Assembly (NCBI RefSeq): GCF_000632715.1
Contig: NZ_BAWO01000034.1
Span: forward strand, 1 to 57,221
Source of the DNA: Parageobacillus caldoxylosilyticus NBRC 107762
Lineage (GTDB): Bacteria; Bacillota; Bacilli; Bacillales; Anoxybacillaceae
DNA length: 57,221 nt
Direction of reading: 5' to 3'
In this document: piece by piece, positions 16,948-24,826 of the stretch
Layout: the number at the start of each line of letters is the position of its first letter
Numbering within the stretch: position 1 is the first letter of the stretch
Notes under the pieces: model-generated
What the model was told of the DNA's origin: nothing
The model's database searches: none
Seen by the model: only the letters and a program-made list of their open reading frames with translations
Program-made: the position numbers and the translations under genes

Positions 16948-18993
16948 TTACTCCACCCCCGTATCAATGATTAAGTTACCATATTGATCAACGGTTAATG
17001 ATTGGCCTGGATATAAAACAGTTGAAGCGGATGGCTCTTCAACTATAGCTGGACCTGTAATTTCCATATCTGATTCCAATAAATGGCGGTAATAAACTTT
17101 CGTATCAAGCCAGCCTTTTTCTTCGTAAAATACAGGGCGAATTTCTTTTAAAGCATTTTCTATTTTTCTTCCAGTTTTTCGAATCTTTTTCAAAACTGGT
17201 TTTTTCACTTTTCCAAACGCTGTTAAATGAAGATTTACAATTTCAGTAGGTGTATCTTCGAGCTTAAATGTGTAGTGCTGTTCATGTAATTGATGGAATC
17301 GATGAGCGATCTCTTCTAGAGTGTCGCTTGTCCATTCTCCATTTGGAACAGGTACCTTAACGGTATGTTCTTGCCCTAAATATCTCATATCTGCAAATCT
17401 CGTAAATAACACATTTTCTTCTCCGATTCCCTCTTCGCTATATTGGGAAATGGCTCTTGATTCTAGCTTAGCCCATTCCTTGTTGATTTCTGTCAAATCA
17501 ATATCCGTTAGTCTCTTAATATACGTTTGGATATAATCGTGACGAAGATCCGTCATTAACATTCCCCAAGCTGAGAAAACAGAGGATGCGACAGGAACAA
17601 TGACTTTTTTCACGCCTAATTCTTTAGCAAGAGCAGGTGCATGCATAGAACCTCCGCCACCAAATGCAATAAGTGTAAATTCTCTCGGGTTATAACCTTT
17701 TCGAATAGAAATGAGTTTTAGCGCATTAAGCATGTTAGAATTCGCAATTCTTATGATTCCTAATGCCGCTTCCTCTACAGAAATTCCGTAATAATCAGCC
17801 ACTTTTTCTTTAATTGCTCTGCGCACGTTCTCTAAATCTACTTTATAATCAAAATTTTCTGGAGATAGGCGCCCAGTTACTAGATTCGCATCCGTTGTTG
17901 TCGGTTCTGTTCCTCCTAACCCATAGGCAACAGGTCCTGGCAAAGCTCCGGCTGATTGCGGTCCTACCTTCAAAGAACCGGCCTCATCAATCCAGGCAAT
18001 AGAGCCACCGCCATTACCAATTTCGACAATATCTACAACCGGGACTTTAATCGGGTAACCAGCACTCCGCTCATTTTTTTCGATATAGTAATCGGTTGTT
18101 ACTTTCACTTCACCATTATTAATGAGTGAACATTTTGCCGTAGTTCCTCCGATATCAAAGGCAATAATATTCTTTTCCCCTATCATCTCTCCTAGAACGG
18201 CAGCACCGTAAATCCCGGCTACAGGTCCAGATTCCACCATATGAATCGGAGTTTGTTTAGCTTGACTAAATGTGGTTGTTCCGCCATTGGATTGCATAAT
18301 AAAATTCTGACTATTGGTTTTATTTTCGATGAGTTTCGATTGTAAGCGGTCAATATAAGAAGCGGCAATAGGCTTTACATAGGAGTTCAAAACTGCGGTG
18401 TTCGTTCTTTCATATTCACGCCATTCTTTTGTCACTTCATGAGAGGCGGTCACAGCGACATCAGGCCAAAGTTCTTTAATGATTTCTACCGTTTCTTGTT
18501 CATGAATTGGATTTACGTATGAATGAAGGTAGGAAACTGCAATCGCCTCGACTTTTTCTTTTTTGAAATAAGAAACGATTTCTTTAATTTGTTCTTTATT
18601 TAGTGGAACAATAATTTCTCCTTTATAATTAAGTCTCTCTTCCACTTCTTGGCGGAGATAGCGTTCCACAAAAGGTTCCGGTTTTTTGTAACGAAGATTA
18701 AAGAGATCCGGACGATTCCCTCTGGCAATTTCTAAAACGTCTCTAAACCCTTTTGTCGTAATAAGCCCGGTTTTTACTCCTTTTCTTTCTGTTAAAGCGT
18801 TAATAATAACGGTAGTGCCATGAATAAATGTCCGAATGGCTTGCTGATTAATTCCGCTTTTTCGAATAACATCAATAACCCCTTGTTCAAAATTTGGAGG
18901 TGTCGTATGGCTTTTGGCTACTCCAAAATTTCCATCATCATCAACATAGACTAAGTCCGTAAAAGTTCCGCCAATATCTGTTGCAACTCTCAT
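16948..18993 (-). CDS. hyuA: Hydantoinase A / oxoprolinase family protein (681 aa)
   Basis: An ASKHA-fold ATPase: the N-terminal phosphate loop is MRVATDIGGTFTDLVYVD, and the second nucleotide-binding motifs are IAFDIGGTTAKCSL and VEIGNGGGSIAWID, followed by LIAFGGGGSMHAPALAKELG. It provides the ATP-dependent ring activation for the HyuAB amidase. Length is typical. It is the first enzyme gene of the operon, 40 bases after the XRE-cupin regulator stop. The substrate (hydantoin, N-methylhydantoin or a pyroglutamate analogue) cannot be fixed from sequence. Confidence 0.83.
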   Translation of the reverse strand: MRVATDIGGTFTDLVYVDDDGNFGVAKSHTTPPNFEQGVIDVIRKSGINQQAIRTFIHGTTVIINALTERKGVKTGLITTKGFRDVLEIARGNRPDLFNLRYKKPEPFVERYLRQEVEERLNYKGEIIVPLNKEQIKEIVSYFKKEKVEAIAVSYLHSYVNPIHEQETVEIIKELWPDVAVTASHEVTKEWREYERTNTAVLNSYVKPIAASYIDRLQSKLIENKTNSQNFIMQSNGGTTTFSQAKQTPIHMVESGPVAGIYGAAVLGEMIGEKNIIAFDIGGTTAKCSLINNGEVKVTTDYYIEKNERSAGYPIKVPVVDIVEIGNGGGSIAWIDEAGSLKVGPQSAGALPGPVAYGLGGTEPTTTDANLVTGRLSPENFDYKVDLENVRRAIKEKVADYYGISVEEAALGIIRIANSNMLNALKLISIRKGYNPREFTLIAFGGGGSMHAPALAKELGVKKVIVPVASSVFSAWGMLMTDLRHDYIQTYIKRLTDIDLTEINKEWAKLESRAISQYSEEGIGEENVLFTRFADMRYLGQEHTVKVPVPNGEWTSDTLEEIAHRFHQLHEQHYTFKLEDTPTEIVNLHLTAFGKVKKPVLKKIRKTGRKIENALKEIRPVFYEEKGWLDTKVYYRHLLESDMEITGPAIVEEPSASTVLYPGQSLTVDQYGNLIIDTGVE

Positions 18994-19033
18994 TATTCTC
19001 CACCTTTCCTATAAGAGTTATTTGCTAAACCAG

Positions 19034-19576
19034 TTAAAAAATAACTGGGGTCAATACACAAAGCAGGACGGCTTCTTCGTCAAGCACATTTTCAACAAAA
19101 TGAGGACAAGTTGAAGGAAAATGCAAACTATCCCCCTGGCGAATTAAATACTCTTGGTTATCCACGTTAAATAATGCAGCTCCTTTTAACACATAATAAA
19201 ACTCTTCACCAGGATGATTGAAGGTTTGAGTTCGTTTTTGGTTGGGAGCTAAAGTAACAAGCATCGGTTCAAGTACCCTTCCGTTAAATTCACCGCTTAA
19301 ACGCACATAGGTAAAATCAGACCCCTCAATCTTAAAAGGTTTTTGATGTCCTACTTTTACAAGATAATTATCGTTTGATTCAGTTTCGAAAAACTCCGTG
19401 ATCTTTACATTTAATGCATCTGCAATCTTTTTTAAAGATGTAATGGCCAAAGAAGAGGTTCCTCTTTCAACTTGGGATAAAAAACTTATGGATAAGTCTG
19501 TTTTTTCACTAAGTTCCTTAAGTGTTAAACCATTTCTTAATCGTATGTCCTTTATTTTCTTATGAATTTCATCCAT
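19034..19576 (-). CDS. XRE-family regulator with C-terminal cupin sensor (180 aa)
   Basis: Residues 5-60 form an HTH_3 domain (LRNGLTLKELSEKTDLSISFLSQVERGTSS). Residues about 105-178 form a cupin barrel (HPGEEFYYVLKGAALFNV, then GDSLHFPSTCPHFVEN). This is the PuuR/ClbR-like layout, where the cupin binds a small metabolite. It is the first gene of the hydantoinase operon and likely controls it. A pair of similar 13-bp sites 21 bp apart lies just upstream and could be its operator. Ribosome binding site AAAGGAAG precedes the ATG. Confidence 0.82.
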   Translation of the reverse strand: MDEIHKKIKDIRLRNGLTLKELSEKTDLSISFLSQVERGTSSLAITSLKKIADALNVKITEFFETESNDNYLVKVGHQKPFKIEGSDFTYVRLSGEFNGRVLEPMLVTLAPNQKRTQTFNHPGEEFYYVLKGAALFNVDNQEYLIRQGDSLHFPSTCPHFVENVLDEEAVLLCVLTPVIF

Positions 19577-19614
19577 ACTAAACTTCCTTTCAATACCACG
19601 TCAATTATTTTAGA

Positions 19615-19648
19615 ATTACTGAATTTTATTTAAGTAATACTGTATTTT
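19615..19648. promoter_or_regulatory. Candidate operator for the XRE-cupin regulator (two direct 13-bp repeats)
   Basis: ATTACTGAATTTT at 19615-19627 and AATACTGTATTTT at 19636-19648 match at 11 of 13 positions and are 21 bp apart, two helical turns. The second contains the palindrome AATAC-T-GTATT. They lie 39-72 bases upstream of the regulator start. Confidence 0.4.
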
Positions 19649-19736
19649 CTCTTAAATATTAACATATATTTTTATAAAATTTAAATAATATTATAAAAAA
19701 TATAAATATTATTTTTTCAGCTTATCGACAGCCTGA

Positions 19737-19778
19737 AGCACCATAAAAGTGTACAAACTTTTATGAGTGCTTTTAATT
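19737..19778 (+). terminator. Hairpin with T-rich tail, terminator-like
   Basis: AGCACCATAAAAGT pairs with ACTTTTATGAGTGCT with one mismatch around GTACAA, followed by TTTTAATTT on the plus strand. No plus-strand gene ends here, so its role is unclear. Confidence 0.3.
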
Positions 19779-19869
19779 TGCTATCATCGTCCCCTTATTG
19801 CTTATCTAAACAAAAAAGATTTCCTACCCATCTCCCTCGTTTCATATGAAATACTATCTTATTGGAATA

Positions 19870-19985
19870 AGCTTGAAATCCTTGATACGACTGGGTTCGA
19901 AGTACGCGATCTCTACCCTTGCCAAGCCTCTTCCGTTATGAAAACAACTTCATCAAATCTCCTAACCTAACGTTGTACCTTCCAA
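19870..19985 (-). pseudogene. Degenerate copy of the 3' end of the PTS IIC gene
   Basis: The stretch with CCTTGATA, CGAAGTACGCGATCTCTACC, ATGAAAACAACTTCATCAAAT and AACGTTGTACCTTCCAATCC matches 9080-9252 (CCTTGATA, CGAATGCGCGATCCCTAC, ATGAAAACAACTTAATCAAAT, AACGTCGTTCCTTCAAATCC) in order and orientation, with two deletions. The matched part includes the IIC stop region and flank. It is a relic of another PTS copy. Confidence 0.6.
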
Positions 19986-19992
19986 TCCGATG

Positions 19993-20033
19993 AAAAAGGA
20001 TGTCCCGAAACCTTTTTCGAGACATCCTTTTTG
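19993..20033 (-). terminator. Intrinsic terminator of the phenylalanine dehydrogenase/2-oxoacid dehydrogenase operon
   Basis: An 11-bp perfect stem (AAAAGGATGTC with GACATCCTTTT), with further pairing inside, and T-runs on both sides. It lies just after the E3 stop at 20042 and could act in both directions. Confidence 0.8.
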
Positions 20034-20041
20034 TGCCGCTA

Positions 20042-21496
20042 CTAGATAGTGACTCCTTTTGTATGGTCTTCTTTTTTCCCTTGCTTTGCCGGTGCCAGGT
20101 GGATTGCCTGCGCGCGGAGTGCTTCGATCGCCTCCAGCAGCGCTTCGTTTCCGCTTGGGTGCGGATAGAACGGAAAGCGGAAGTCCTCTTCGCGCGCGGC
20201 CATTTCCAAGCCGAGCACTCCGCTGGAAATCAGCTCCACCGCCCCGGCGCCGATGATGTGCACGCCCAGAAGGACATCGGTGGCGGCGTCGCTGATCACT
20301 TTGATGACCCCGTCCTTTTGCCCGAGGATGCTTGCATATCCGTTTCCGGCGAGCGGAAATTCGCCGATGCGGACCGCCCCGTACTGGCGGCGCGCTTCTG
20401 TTTCTGTCAGGCCGGCGCTGGCGATTGGCGGGATCGAATGGACGACAGTTGGAAGAAAGGTAAGATCGACTTCCACCAATTGCCCAGCGATCGCTTCCGC
20501 CGCCGCTTTTCCCTGCTTGATCGCTTTGACGGCCAAAAATGGCGCGCCCGTGACATCGCCAATGGCATAAATATGGGAAAGGGATGTTTGCGCCTGACGG
20601 TTGACCTGGATAAACCCGTTTTCATCCGTTTTCATGCCAAGCCGCTCAATGCCTAATCCATTGGTATTTGCTTTTTTCTCGCACGAAACAAATAAATGGG
20701 AGCCTTCAAGGGTGGCCGTTTCTCCTTCTGCTGTCCGGATCGTGACCGCAACGCAGTCGAGGGAGGATTCGGCCCGTTCGATCTGGCATCGTGTATACAG
20801 TTTGATTTTTCGTTTTTTCCATATGCGCTGTAGTTCTTTCGCAATGGTGTCGTCCAAGCCAAACGTACCGTCATCGCTGATGACTGACACTTGCGAACCA
20901 AACGCGTGGAAGCTCATTGCTGCTTCGAGCGCGATATAGTCGTTCCCATATACAAGCAAATGGCCGGGCAATGTTTCTAAACTATAGATGGAATCGACGT
21001 TTAATATCCGTTCATGGTCAACGGAAACGGTCGGCGGCGAAACGTGCGACGCGCCGACAGCGATGATCGCATGCCGGAAACGGTAGACTTCAAAAGCATC
21101 GCCCGCTTCAACACCGATGCGGTCTTCCGCCAAAAACGAGGCATGGCCGCGGAGGATCTCGATGCGGTTGGCCTTGCAAAGCGCTTCGACGCCCTGGCGG
21201 AGCTGAGTGATGATTTTCGCTTTATAGTTTTGCAGCTTGCCAAGCTGGAAGCCAGTGTTCTCTAAATCTATTCCGATGTCTTTTAGATGCGGGATGTCTG
21301 CCATCTTTTGCGCCGCATGGGCAAATACTTTCGACGGAATGCATCCTTTGTTTAAACAGACGCCGCCAAGTTCCCCTTCTTCTATCAATGTGACCGACAA
21401 ACCGAGCTGGGCGGCGCGGATCGCCGCGCTATATCCGCCCGGCCCGCCGCCGATAATGACGACATCCCGTTCCTGTGCCAGTTCTCCAACGACCAT
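20042..21496 (-). CDS. Dihydrolipoyl dehydrogenase, E3 component (484 aa)
   Basis: FAD-binding fold at the N-terminus (VVIIGGGPGGYSAAIRAAQLG) and the redox disulfide in GGVCLNKGCIPSK (Cys47 and Cys52). The C-terminal dimer domain keeps the active His-Glu pair in HPSGNE. The enzyme reoxidises the lipoyl arm of the E2 next door, passing electrons to NAD. One oddity: the NAD-binding turn, normally GGGYIGLE, reads YGNDYIALE (about residues 183-191), losing two or three of the usual glycines, so coenzyme affinity or even identity may differ. It is the last gene of a five-gene operon and starts immediately after the E2 stop codon. Confidence 0.88.
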   Translation of the reverse strand: MVVGELAQERDVVIIGGGPGGYSAAIRAAQLGLSVTLIEEGELGGVCLNKGCIPSKVFAHAAQKMADIPHLKDIGIDLENTGFQLGKLQNYKAKIITQLRQGVEALCKANRIEILRGHASFLAEDRIGVEAGDAFEVYRFRHAIIAVGASHVSPPTVSVDHERILNVDSIYSLETLPGHLLVYGNDYIALEAAMSFHAFGSQVSVISDDGTFGLDDTIAKELQRIWKKRKIKLYTRCQIERAESSLDCVAVTIRTAEGETATLEGSHLFVSCEKKANTNGLGIERLGMKTDENGFIQVNRQAQTSLSHIYAIGDVTGAPFLAVKAIKQGKAAAEAIAGQLVEVDLTFLPTVVHSIPPIASAGLTETEARRQYGAVRIGEFPLAGNGYASILGQKDGVIKVISDAATDVLLGVHIIGAGAVELISSGVLGLEMAAREEDFRFPFYPHPSGNEALLEAIEALRAQAIHLAPAKQGKKEDHTKGVTI

Positions 21497-22729
21497 TTAC
21501 ACCAACTCCATAAGCATTCGTTTCGGATTTTCAATGAGTCTCACAAAATAGTTCGTAAACGCGACCGCTGTCGCTCCGTCAGCCACACGGTGGTCAAACG
21601 ACATCGAGATGTTCATCATCGAACGGACGGCGATCTCGTCGTTTTCCATCACCATTGGCCGTTTTTTCGTTTTATGAAACGCCATCAGCGCCACTTCCGG
21701 ATAGTTGATGATCGGCGTCGCGCCGATGCTTCCGCCAAGCGGGCCGACGTTGCTGATGGTAAAGGTGCTTCCCGTGATTTCAGAAACGGACAGCTTGTTT
21801 TCCTGAGCCCGTTTCGTAAGCTGTTTCGCCTCTTCGTGAATTTCCCGCAGCGATTTTCTTTCTACATGCCTTATCACTGGTACGATTAAGCCGTCTTCGG
21901 TGTCGACGGCAATGCCGATATGATGCTCGGCGTATAAGTGAATTTCTTCCCGCTCTTCGTCAAGGCGCGCGTTAAAAATCGGAAACTGCTTTAATGACAG
22001 TGACAGCGCTTTAATGAAAAACGCCGTTGCCGAAATGTGGATGTCATGCTGCTTCAGCTCTTCGCGGAAACGAATGAGTTCTGTGACATCGACTTCTTCA
22101 AAATGGGTGCAATGCGGAATCGTATATAGCGACTGCGCCATTTTTTTCGCGATTTGTTTGCGGCGTCCGCAAAACGGAAGGACCGATGTGGCGGACGCGG
22201 ACGAATTTTCTTTTTTCGGCGCCGCTTCAAGAGCCGCTGCACTGCTTGCGCTTTTTGTTTGCTTTGCCTCAATAAAGCGGTATACATCTTCATCCGTAAT
22301 GCGCCCGCCTGGACCAGTGCCTGCAATTTGTTCCAAATTGACGCCATGTTCGCGGGCGATCTTGCGCGTATACGGCGTGGCAAGCACGCGGCGGATATTC
22401 TTCGTCAGGACGGAACCGCCTGTTTCCTCGTTGGCGCTTGGCAAACGGAAAGATTCTGCTGCATTGGAGGAAGAAGCGGGATTGGGCTGAACCACTGCGC
22501 TTGTCTGCAACGTCAAAATCGTCGTGCCGACCGCAATCGTTTCCCCTTCGCGTACAAGAATGTCTTGCACGATTCCTTCCGCCGGAGCGGGGATTTCCGC
22601 CACCATTTTATCTGTTTGGACTTCGACGAGCGGCTGATCGGCCTTGACATAGTCACCTTTTTGCACGAGATACGTTAATACAACCGCTTCCGTCATCCCT
22701 TCGCCGATATCGTGAAGCTTTACTTCCAT
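21497..22729 (-). CDS. 2-oxoacid dehydrogenase E2, dihydrolipoyl acyltransferase (410 aa)
   Basis: An N-terminal lipoyl domain carries the modified Lys in VQTDKMVAEI (about residue 43). A peripheral subunit-binding domain follows (TPYTRKIAREHGVNLEQIAGTGPGGRITDEDV, about 113-150), then the catalytic domain ending in SFDHRVADG with the active His. One lipoyl domain and this length suit a branched-chain or aromatic 2-oxoacid complex as much as pyruvate. The acyl group transferred to CoA is likely phenylacetyl, inferred from the phenylalanine dehydrogenase that heads the operon and the phenylacetyl-CoA pathway beside it. Confidence 0.88.
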   Translation of the reverse strand: MEVKLHDIGEGMTEAVVLTYLVQKGDYVKADQPLVEVQTDKMVAEIPAPAEGIVQDILVREGETIAVGTTILTLQTSAVVQPNPASSSNAAESFRLPSANEETGGSVLTKNIRRVLATPYTRKIAREHGVNLEQIAGTGPGGRITDEDVYRFIEAKQTKSASSAAALEAAPKKENSSASATSVLPFCGRRKQIAKKMAQSLYTIPHCTHFEEVDVTELIRFREELKQHDIHISATAFFIKALSLSLKQFPIFNARLDEEREEIHLYAEHHIGIAVDTEDGLIVPVIRHVERKSLREIHEEAKQLTKRAQENKLSVSEITGSTFTISNVGPLGGSIGATPIINYPEVALMAFHKTKKRPMVMENDEIAVRSMMNISMSFDHRVADGATAVAFTNYFVRLIENPKRMLMELV

Positions 22730-22746
22730 CGTTTCTACCCCTTCCG

Positions 22747-23742
22747 CTAGAAGTTGACTGTTTTTTCAATCGCGTGCAAGACGCGCGCCGGCGTCGGCAA
22801 ATAATCGTCTTCGTAGGCAAAAAACGGCACCGGGACATCGAATCCAGTGACGCGCGCCACAGGCGCTTTTTGGTACAAAAACGATGTATCGTTAATCAGC
22901 GCGACAATATCGCTTGCAAGTCCTCCAGTGGCGTGCGCTTCCTGGACAATCACCGTTCGTCCCGTTTTTTGCACCGACGCGGCGATCATATCTTTATCGA
23001 GCGGATAGAGCGTGCGCAAGTCGATCACATCGGCGTGAATCCCTTTTTTCGCGGCGCTTTCCGCCGCTTTCAGCGCCACCGGCACCATCGCTCCCCAGGC
23101 GATCACGGTCACGTCATCGCCTTCGCGCAATTTTTTCGCTTTGCCGATTTCCACCGTATATTTTCCTTCCGGCACTTCTTCGCGAAACGCACGGTAGCTG
23201 CGCATCGGCTCCAAAAACAGCACCGGGTCCGGATCTTCAATCGCGGCAATCAGCAGTCCTTTCGCGTCATATGGCGAGGCCGGGCAGATGACTTTCATGC
23301 CGGGCATATGGGTAAACAATGCCTCCGTGCTGTCGGAATGGATTTCCGGAGCGCGCACCCCCGCGCCGTACGGGGCACGGATCACCATCGGGACGGTGAA
23401 ATGCCCCATCGTCCGCGCCCGCATCCGCGCCGCATGGGTCATAATTTGTTCGTACGCCGGATAAATAAATCCTAAAAATTGAATCTCGACGACCGGACGA
23501 AAGCCGTTTAACGCCATCCCGATCGCCGCTCCGGTAAACCCTGCTTCGCTAAGCGGCGTATCGATGACCCGGTCCTCGCCAAACTCCGCCTGCAAGCCTT
23601 CGGTCGCGCGGAACACCCCGCCGTTTTTCCCGATATCCTCGCCAAGCAAAATGACGTCGTCGCGTTCTTTTAACATCGTGCGCAACGCGTCGTTTACCGC
23701 CTGCACGAGCGTCAACGTTTTTGTATTCACCGCTGTTGTCAT
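22747..23742 (-). CDS. 2-oxoacid dehydrogenase E1 beta subunit (331 aa)
   Basis: The transketolase-like pyrimidine-binding domain starts ALRTMLKERDDVILLGEDIG and includes TPLSEAGFTGAAIGMALNG with the expected Glu, and RAPYGAGVRAPEIHSDSTEALF with the active His region. With the alpha subunit it forms the ThDP-dependent decarboxylase. I chose the ATG at 23742 instead of 23799: it overlaps the alpha-subunit stop as ATGA and matches family length. The product resembles PdhB; substrate choice probably lies in residues I cannot judge without a structure. Confidence 0.87.
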   Translation of the reverse strand: MTTAVNTKTLTLVQAVNDALRTMLKERDDVILLGEDIGKNGGVFRATEGLQAEFGEDRVIDTPLSEAGFTGAAIGMALNGFRPVVEIQFLGFIYPAYEQIMTHAARMRARTMGHFTVPMVIRAPYGAGVRAPEIHSDSTEALFTHMPGMKVICPASPYDAKGLLIAAIEDPDPVLFLEPMRSYRAFREEVPEGKYTVEIGKAKKLREGDDVTVIAWGAMVPVALKAAESAAKKGIHADVIDLRTLYPLDKDMIAASVQKTGRTVIVQEAHATGGLASDIVALINDTSFLYQKAPVARVTGFDVPVPFFAYEDDYLPTPARVLHAIEKTVNF

Positions 23743-24809
23743 CCTTCCATCCCCCGTTTCCACTCCATATACGCTTGTTTTTGCTCGGCAATCGTCCACG
23801 TCGGCTCGGCAAACACATAATCAAACATATCTTCCGGATTGGCGCTTGGATAGCGATCCATTTCCGCCACCGCCTGCTCCACTTCCGCATTTACCCTTTC
23901 TTGTACATCGTTGGCCCAGTTTTCATCCCAAAAGCCTTCCCGCTGCATAAAACGCTCAAGCCGCATGATCGGATCGGTCGTTTCCCGTCTCCGTTTGCTT
24001 TCTTCTTGATCGCGGTACTTCGATGGATCATCGGAAGTCGTATGGGCGCCGTAGCGCCAGGTGACCGCCTCAATCAGCGTCGGTCCTTCCCCGTTTCGCG
24101 CCCGCTCTAACGCTTGTTTGGTGTGAAAATAGACGGCGAAAATATCGTTTCCGTCGATGCGAATGCCAGGGATGTCATAGGCGAGCGCTTTTTGCGCGAT
24201 CGTTTTTGATTTCATTTGCCGGGTGATCGGCACGGAAATCGCATACTGATTGTTTTGATTGAAAAAGACGACTGGAGCATTGAAAACGCTTGCAAAATTC
24301 AACCCCTCATGAAAATCGCCTTCCGATGTCGCGCCGTCTCCAAAATAAACGATCACCGCGTTTTTTGTTCCCTTCCGTTTTTCCGCGTATGCCGCTCCGG
24401 CAGCTTGCGGCAGCTGTGTGGCGATCGGAACGTACGGCGGCACGATTTTTTTCCCTTGCGGCGGGATGCATCCTTCCGTCCGCCCTTTCCAATACAAAAG
24501 CGTCTGTGTCAATGTGCGGCCGAACGTCATCATCGCCCCGTGGTCGCGATACGTCGGAAACATCCAATCTTCGTCCTCTAAAGCGAGGGCGCTGCCGACT
24601 TGGCACGCCTCCTGCCCTTCAAACGGAACGTACGGGCCGATCCGCCCTTGCCGTTGCAGGCTGACGCATTTGCGGTCAAACGTTCTTGTCCGGATGAGAT
24701 GGCGGTACATCGCCATTACGAGTTCTTCCGTTATTTGCCCCCGATACTCGTGCTCTACGATCCGCCCTTGTTCATCCATGATTTGCCTGATTGGGAATTG
24801 CCGTTCCAT
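23739..24809 (-). CDS. 2-oxoacid dehydrogenase E1 alpha subunit (356 aa)
   Basis: The ThDP-binding motif GDGATSEGDFHEGLNFASVFNAPVVFFNQNNQ is present in full. The start at 24809 is preceded by GGAGGGATTCG and matches the family start before FPIRQIMDEQG. It decarboxylates a 2-oxoacid and reductively acylates the E2 lipoyl group. A PDH-like complex encoded immediately after phenylalanine dehydrogenase (17-bp gap) points to phenylpyruvate as substrate, though branched-chain 2-oxoacids or pyruvate cannot be excluded from motifs alone. The locus has no other sign of pyruvate metabolism. Confidence 0.87.
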   Translation of the reverse strand: MERQFPIRQIMDEQGRIVEHEYRGQITEELVMAMYRHLIRTRTFDRKCVSLQRQGRIGPYVPFEGQEACQVGSALALEDEDWMFPTYRDHGAMMTFGRTLTQTLLYWKGRTEGCIPPQGKKIVPPYVPIATQLPQAAGAAYAEKRKGTKNAVIVYFGDGATSEGDFHEGLNFASVFNAPVVFFNQNNQYAISVPITRQMKSKTIAQKALAYDIPGIRIDGNDIFAVYFHTKQALERARNGEGPTLIEAVTWRYGAHTTSDDPSKYRDQEESKRRRETTDPIMRLERFMQREGFWDENWANDVQERVNAEVEQAVAEMDRYPSANPEDMFDYVFAEPTWTIAEQKQAYMEWKRGMEG

Positions 24810-24826
24810 CGAATCCCTCCTTGTTG

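Noticed and set aside
20000-20656. 218-codon plus-strand frame opposite the E3 gene
   Set aside because: It is the reverse-frame shadow of a well-supported lpd gene and begins in its terminator. Several similar long antisense frames across 20-25 kb are rejected for the same reason (high GC at third positions).
20042-24809. Acetoin dehydrogenase or housekeeping pyruvate dehydrogenase operon
   Set aside because: No acoR or pdh context. Phenylalanine dehydrogenase is in the same operon with a predicted PaaX site. Enzyme assays could still overturn this.
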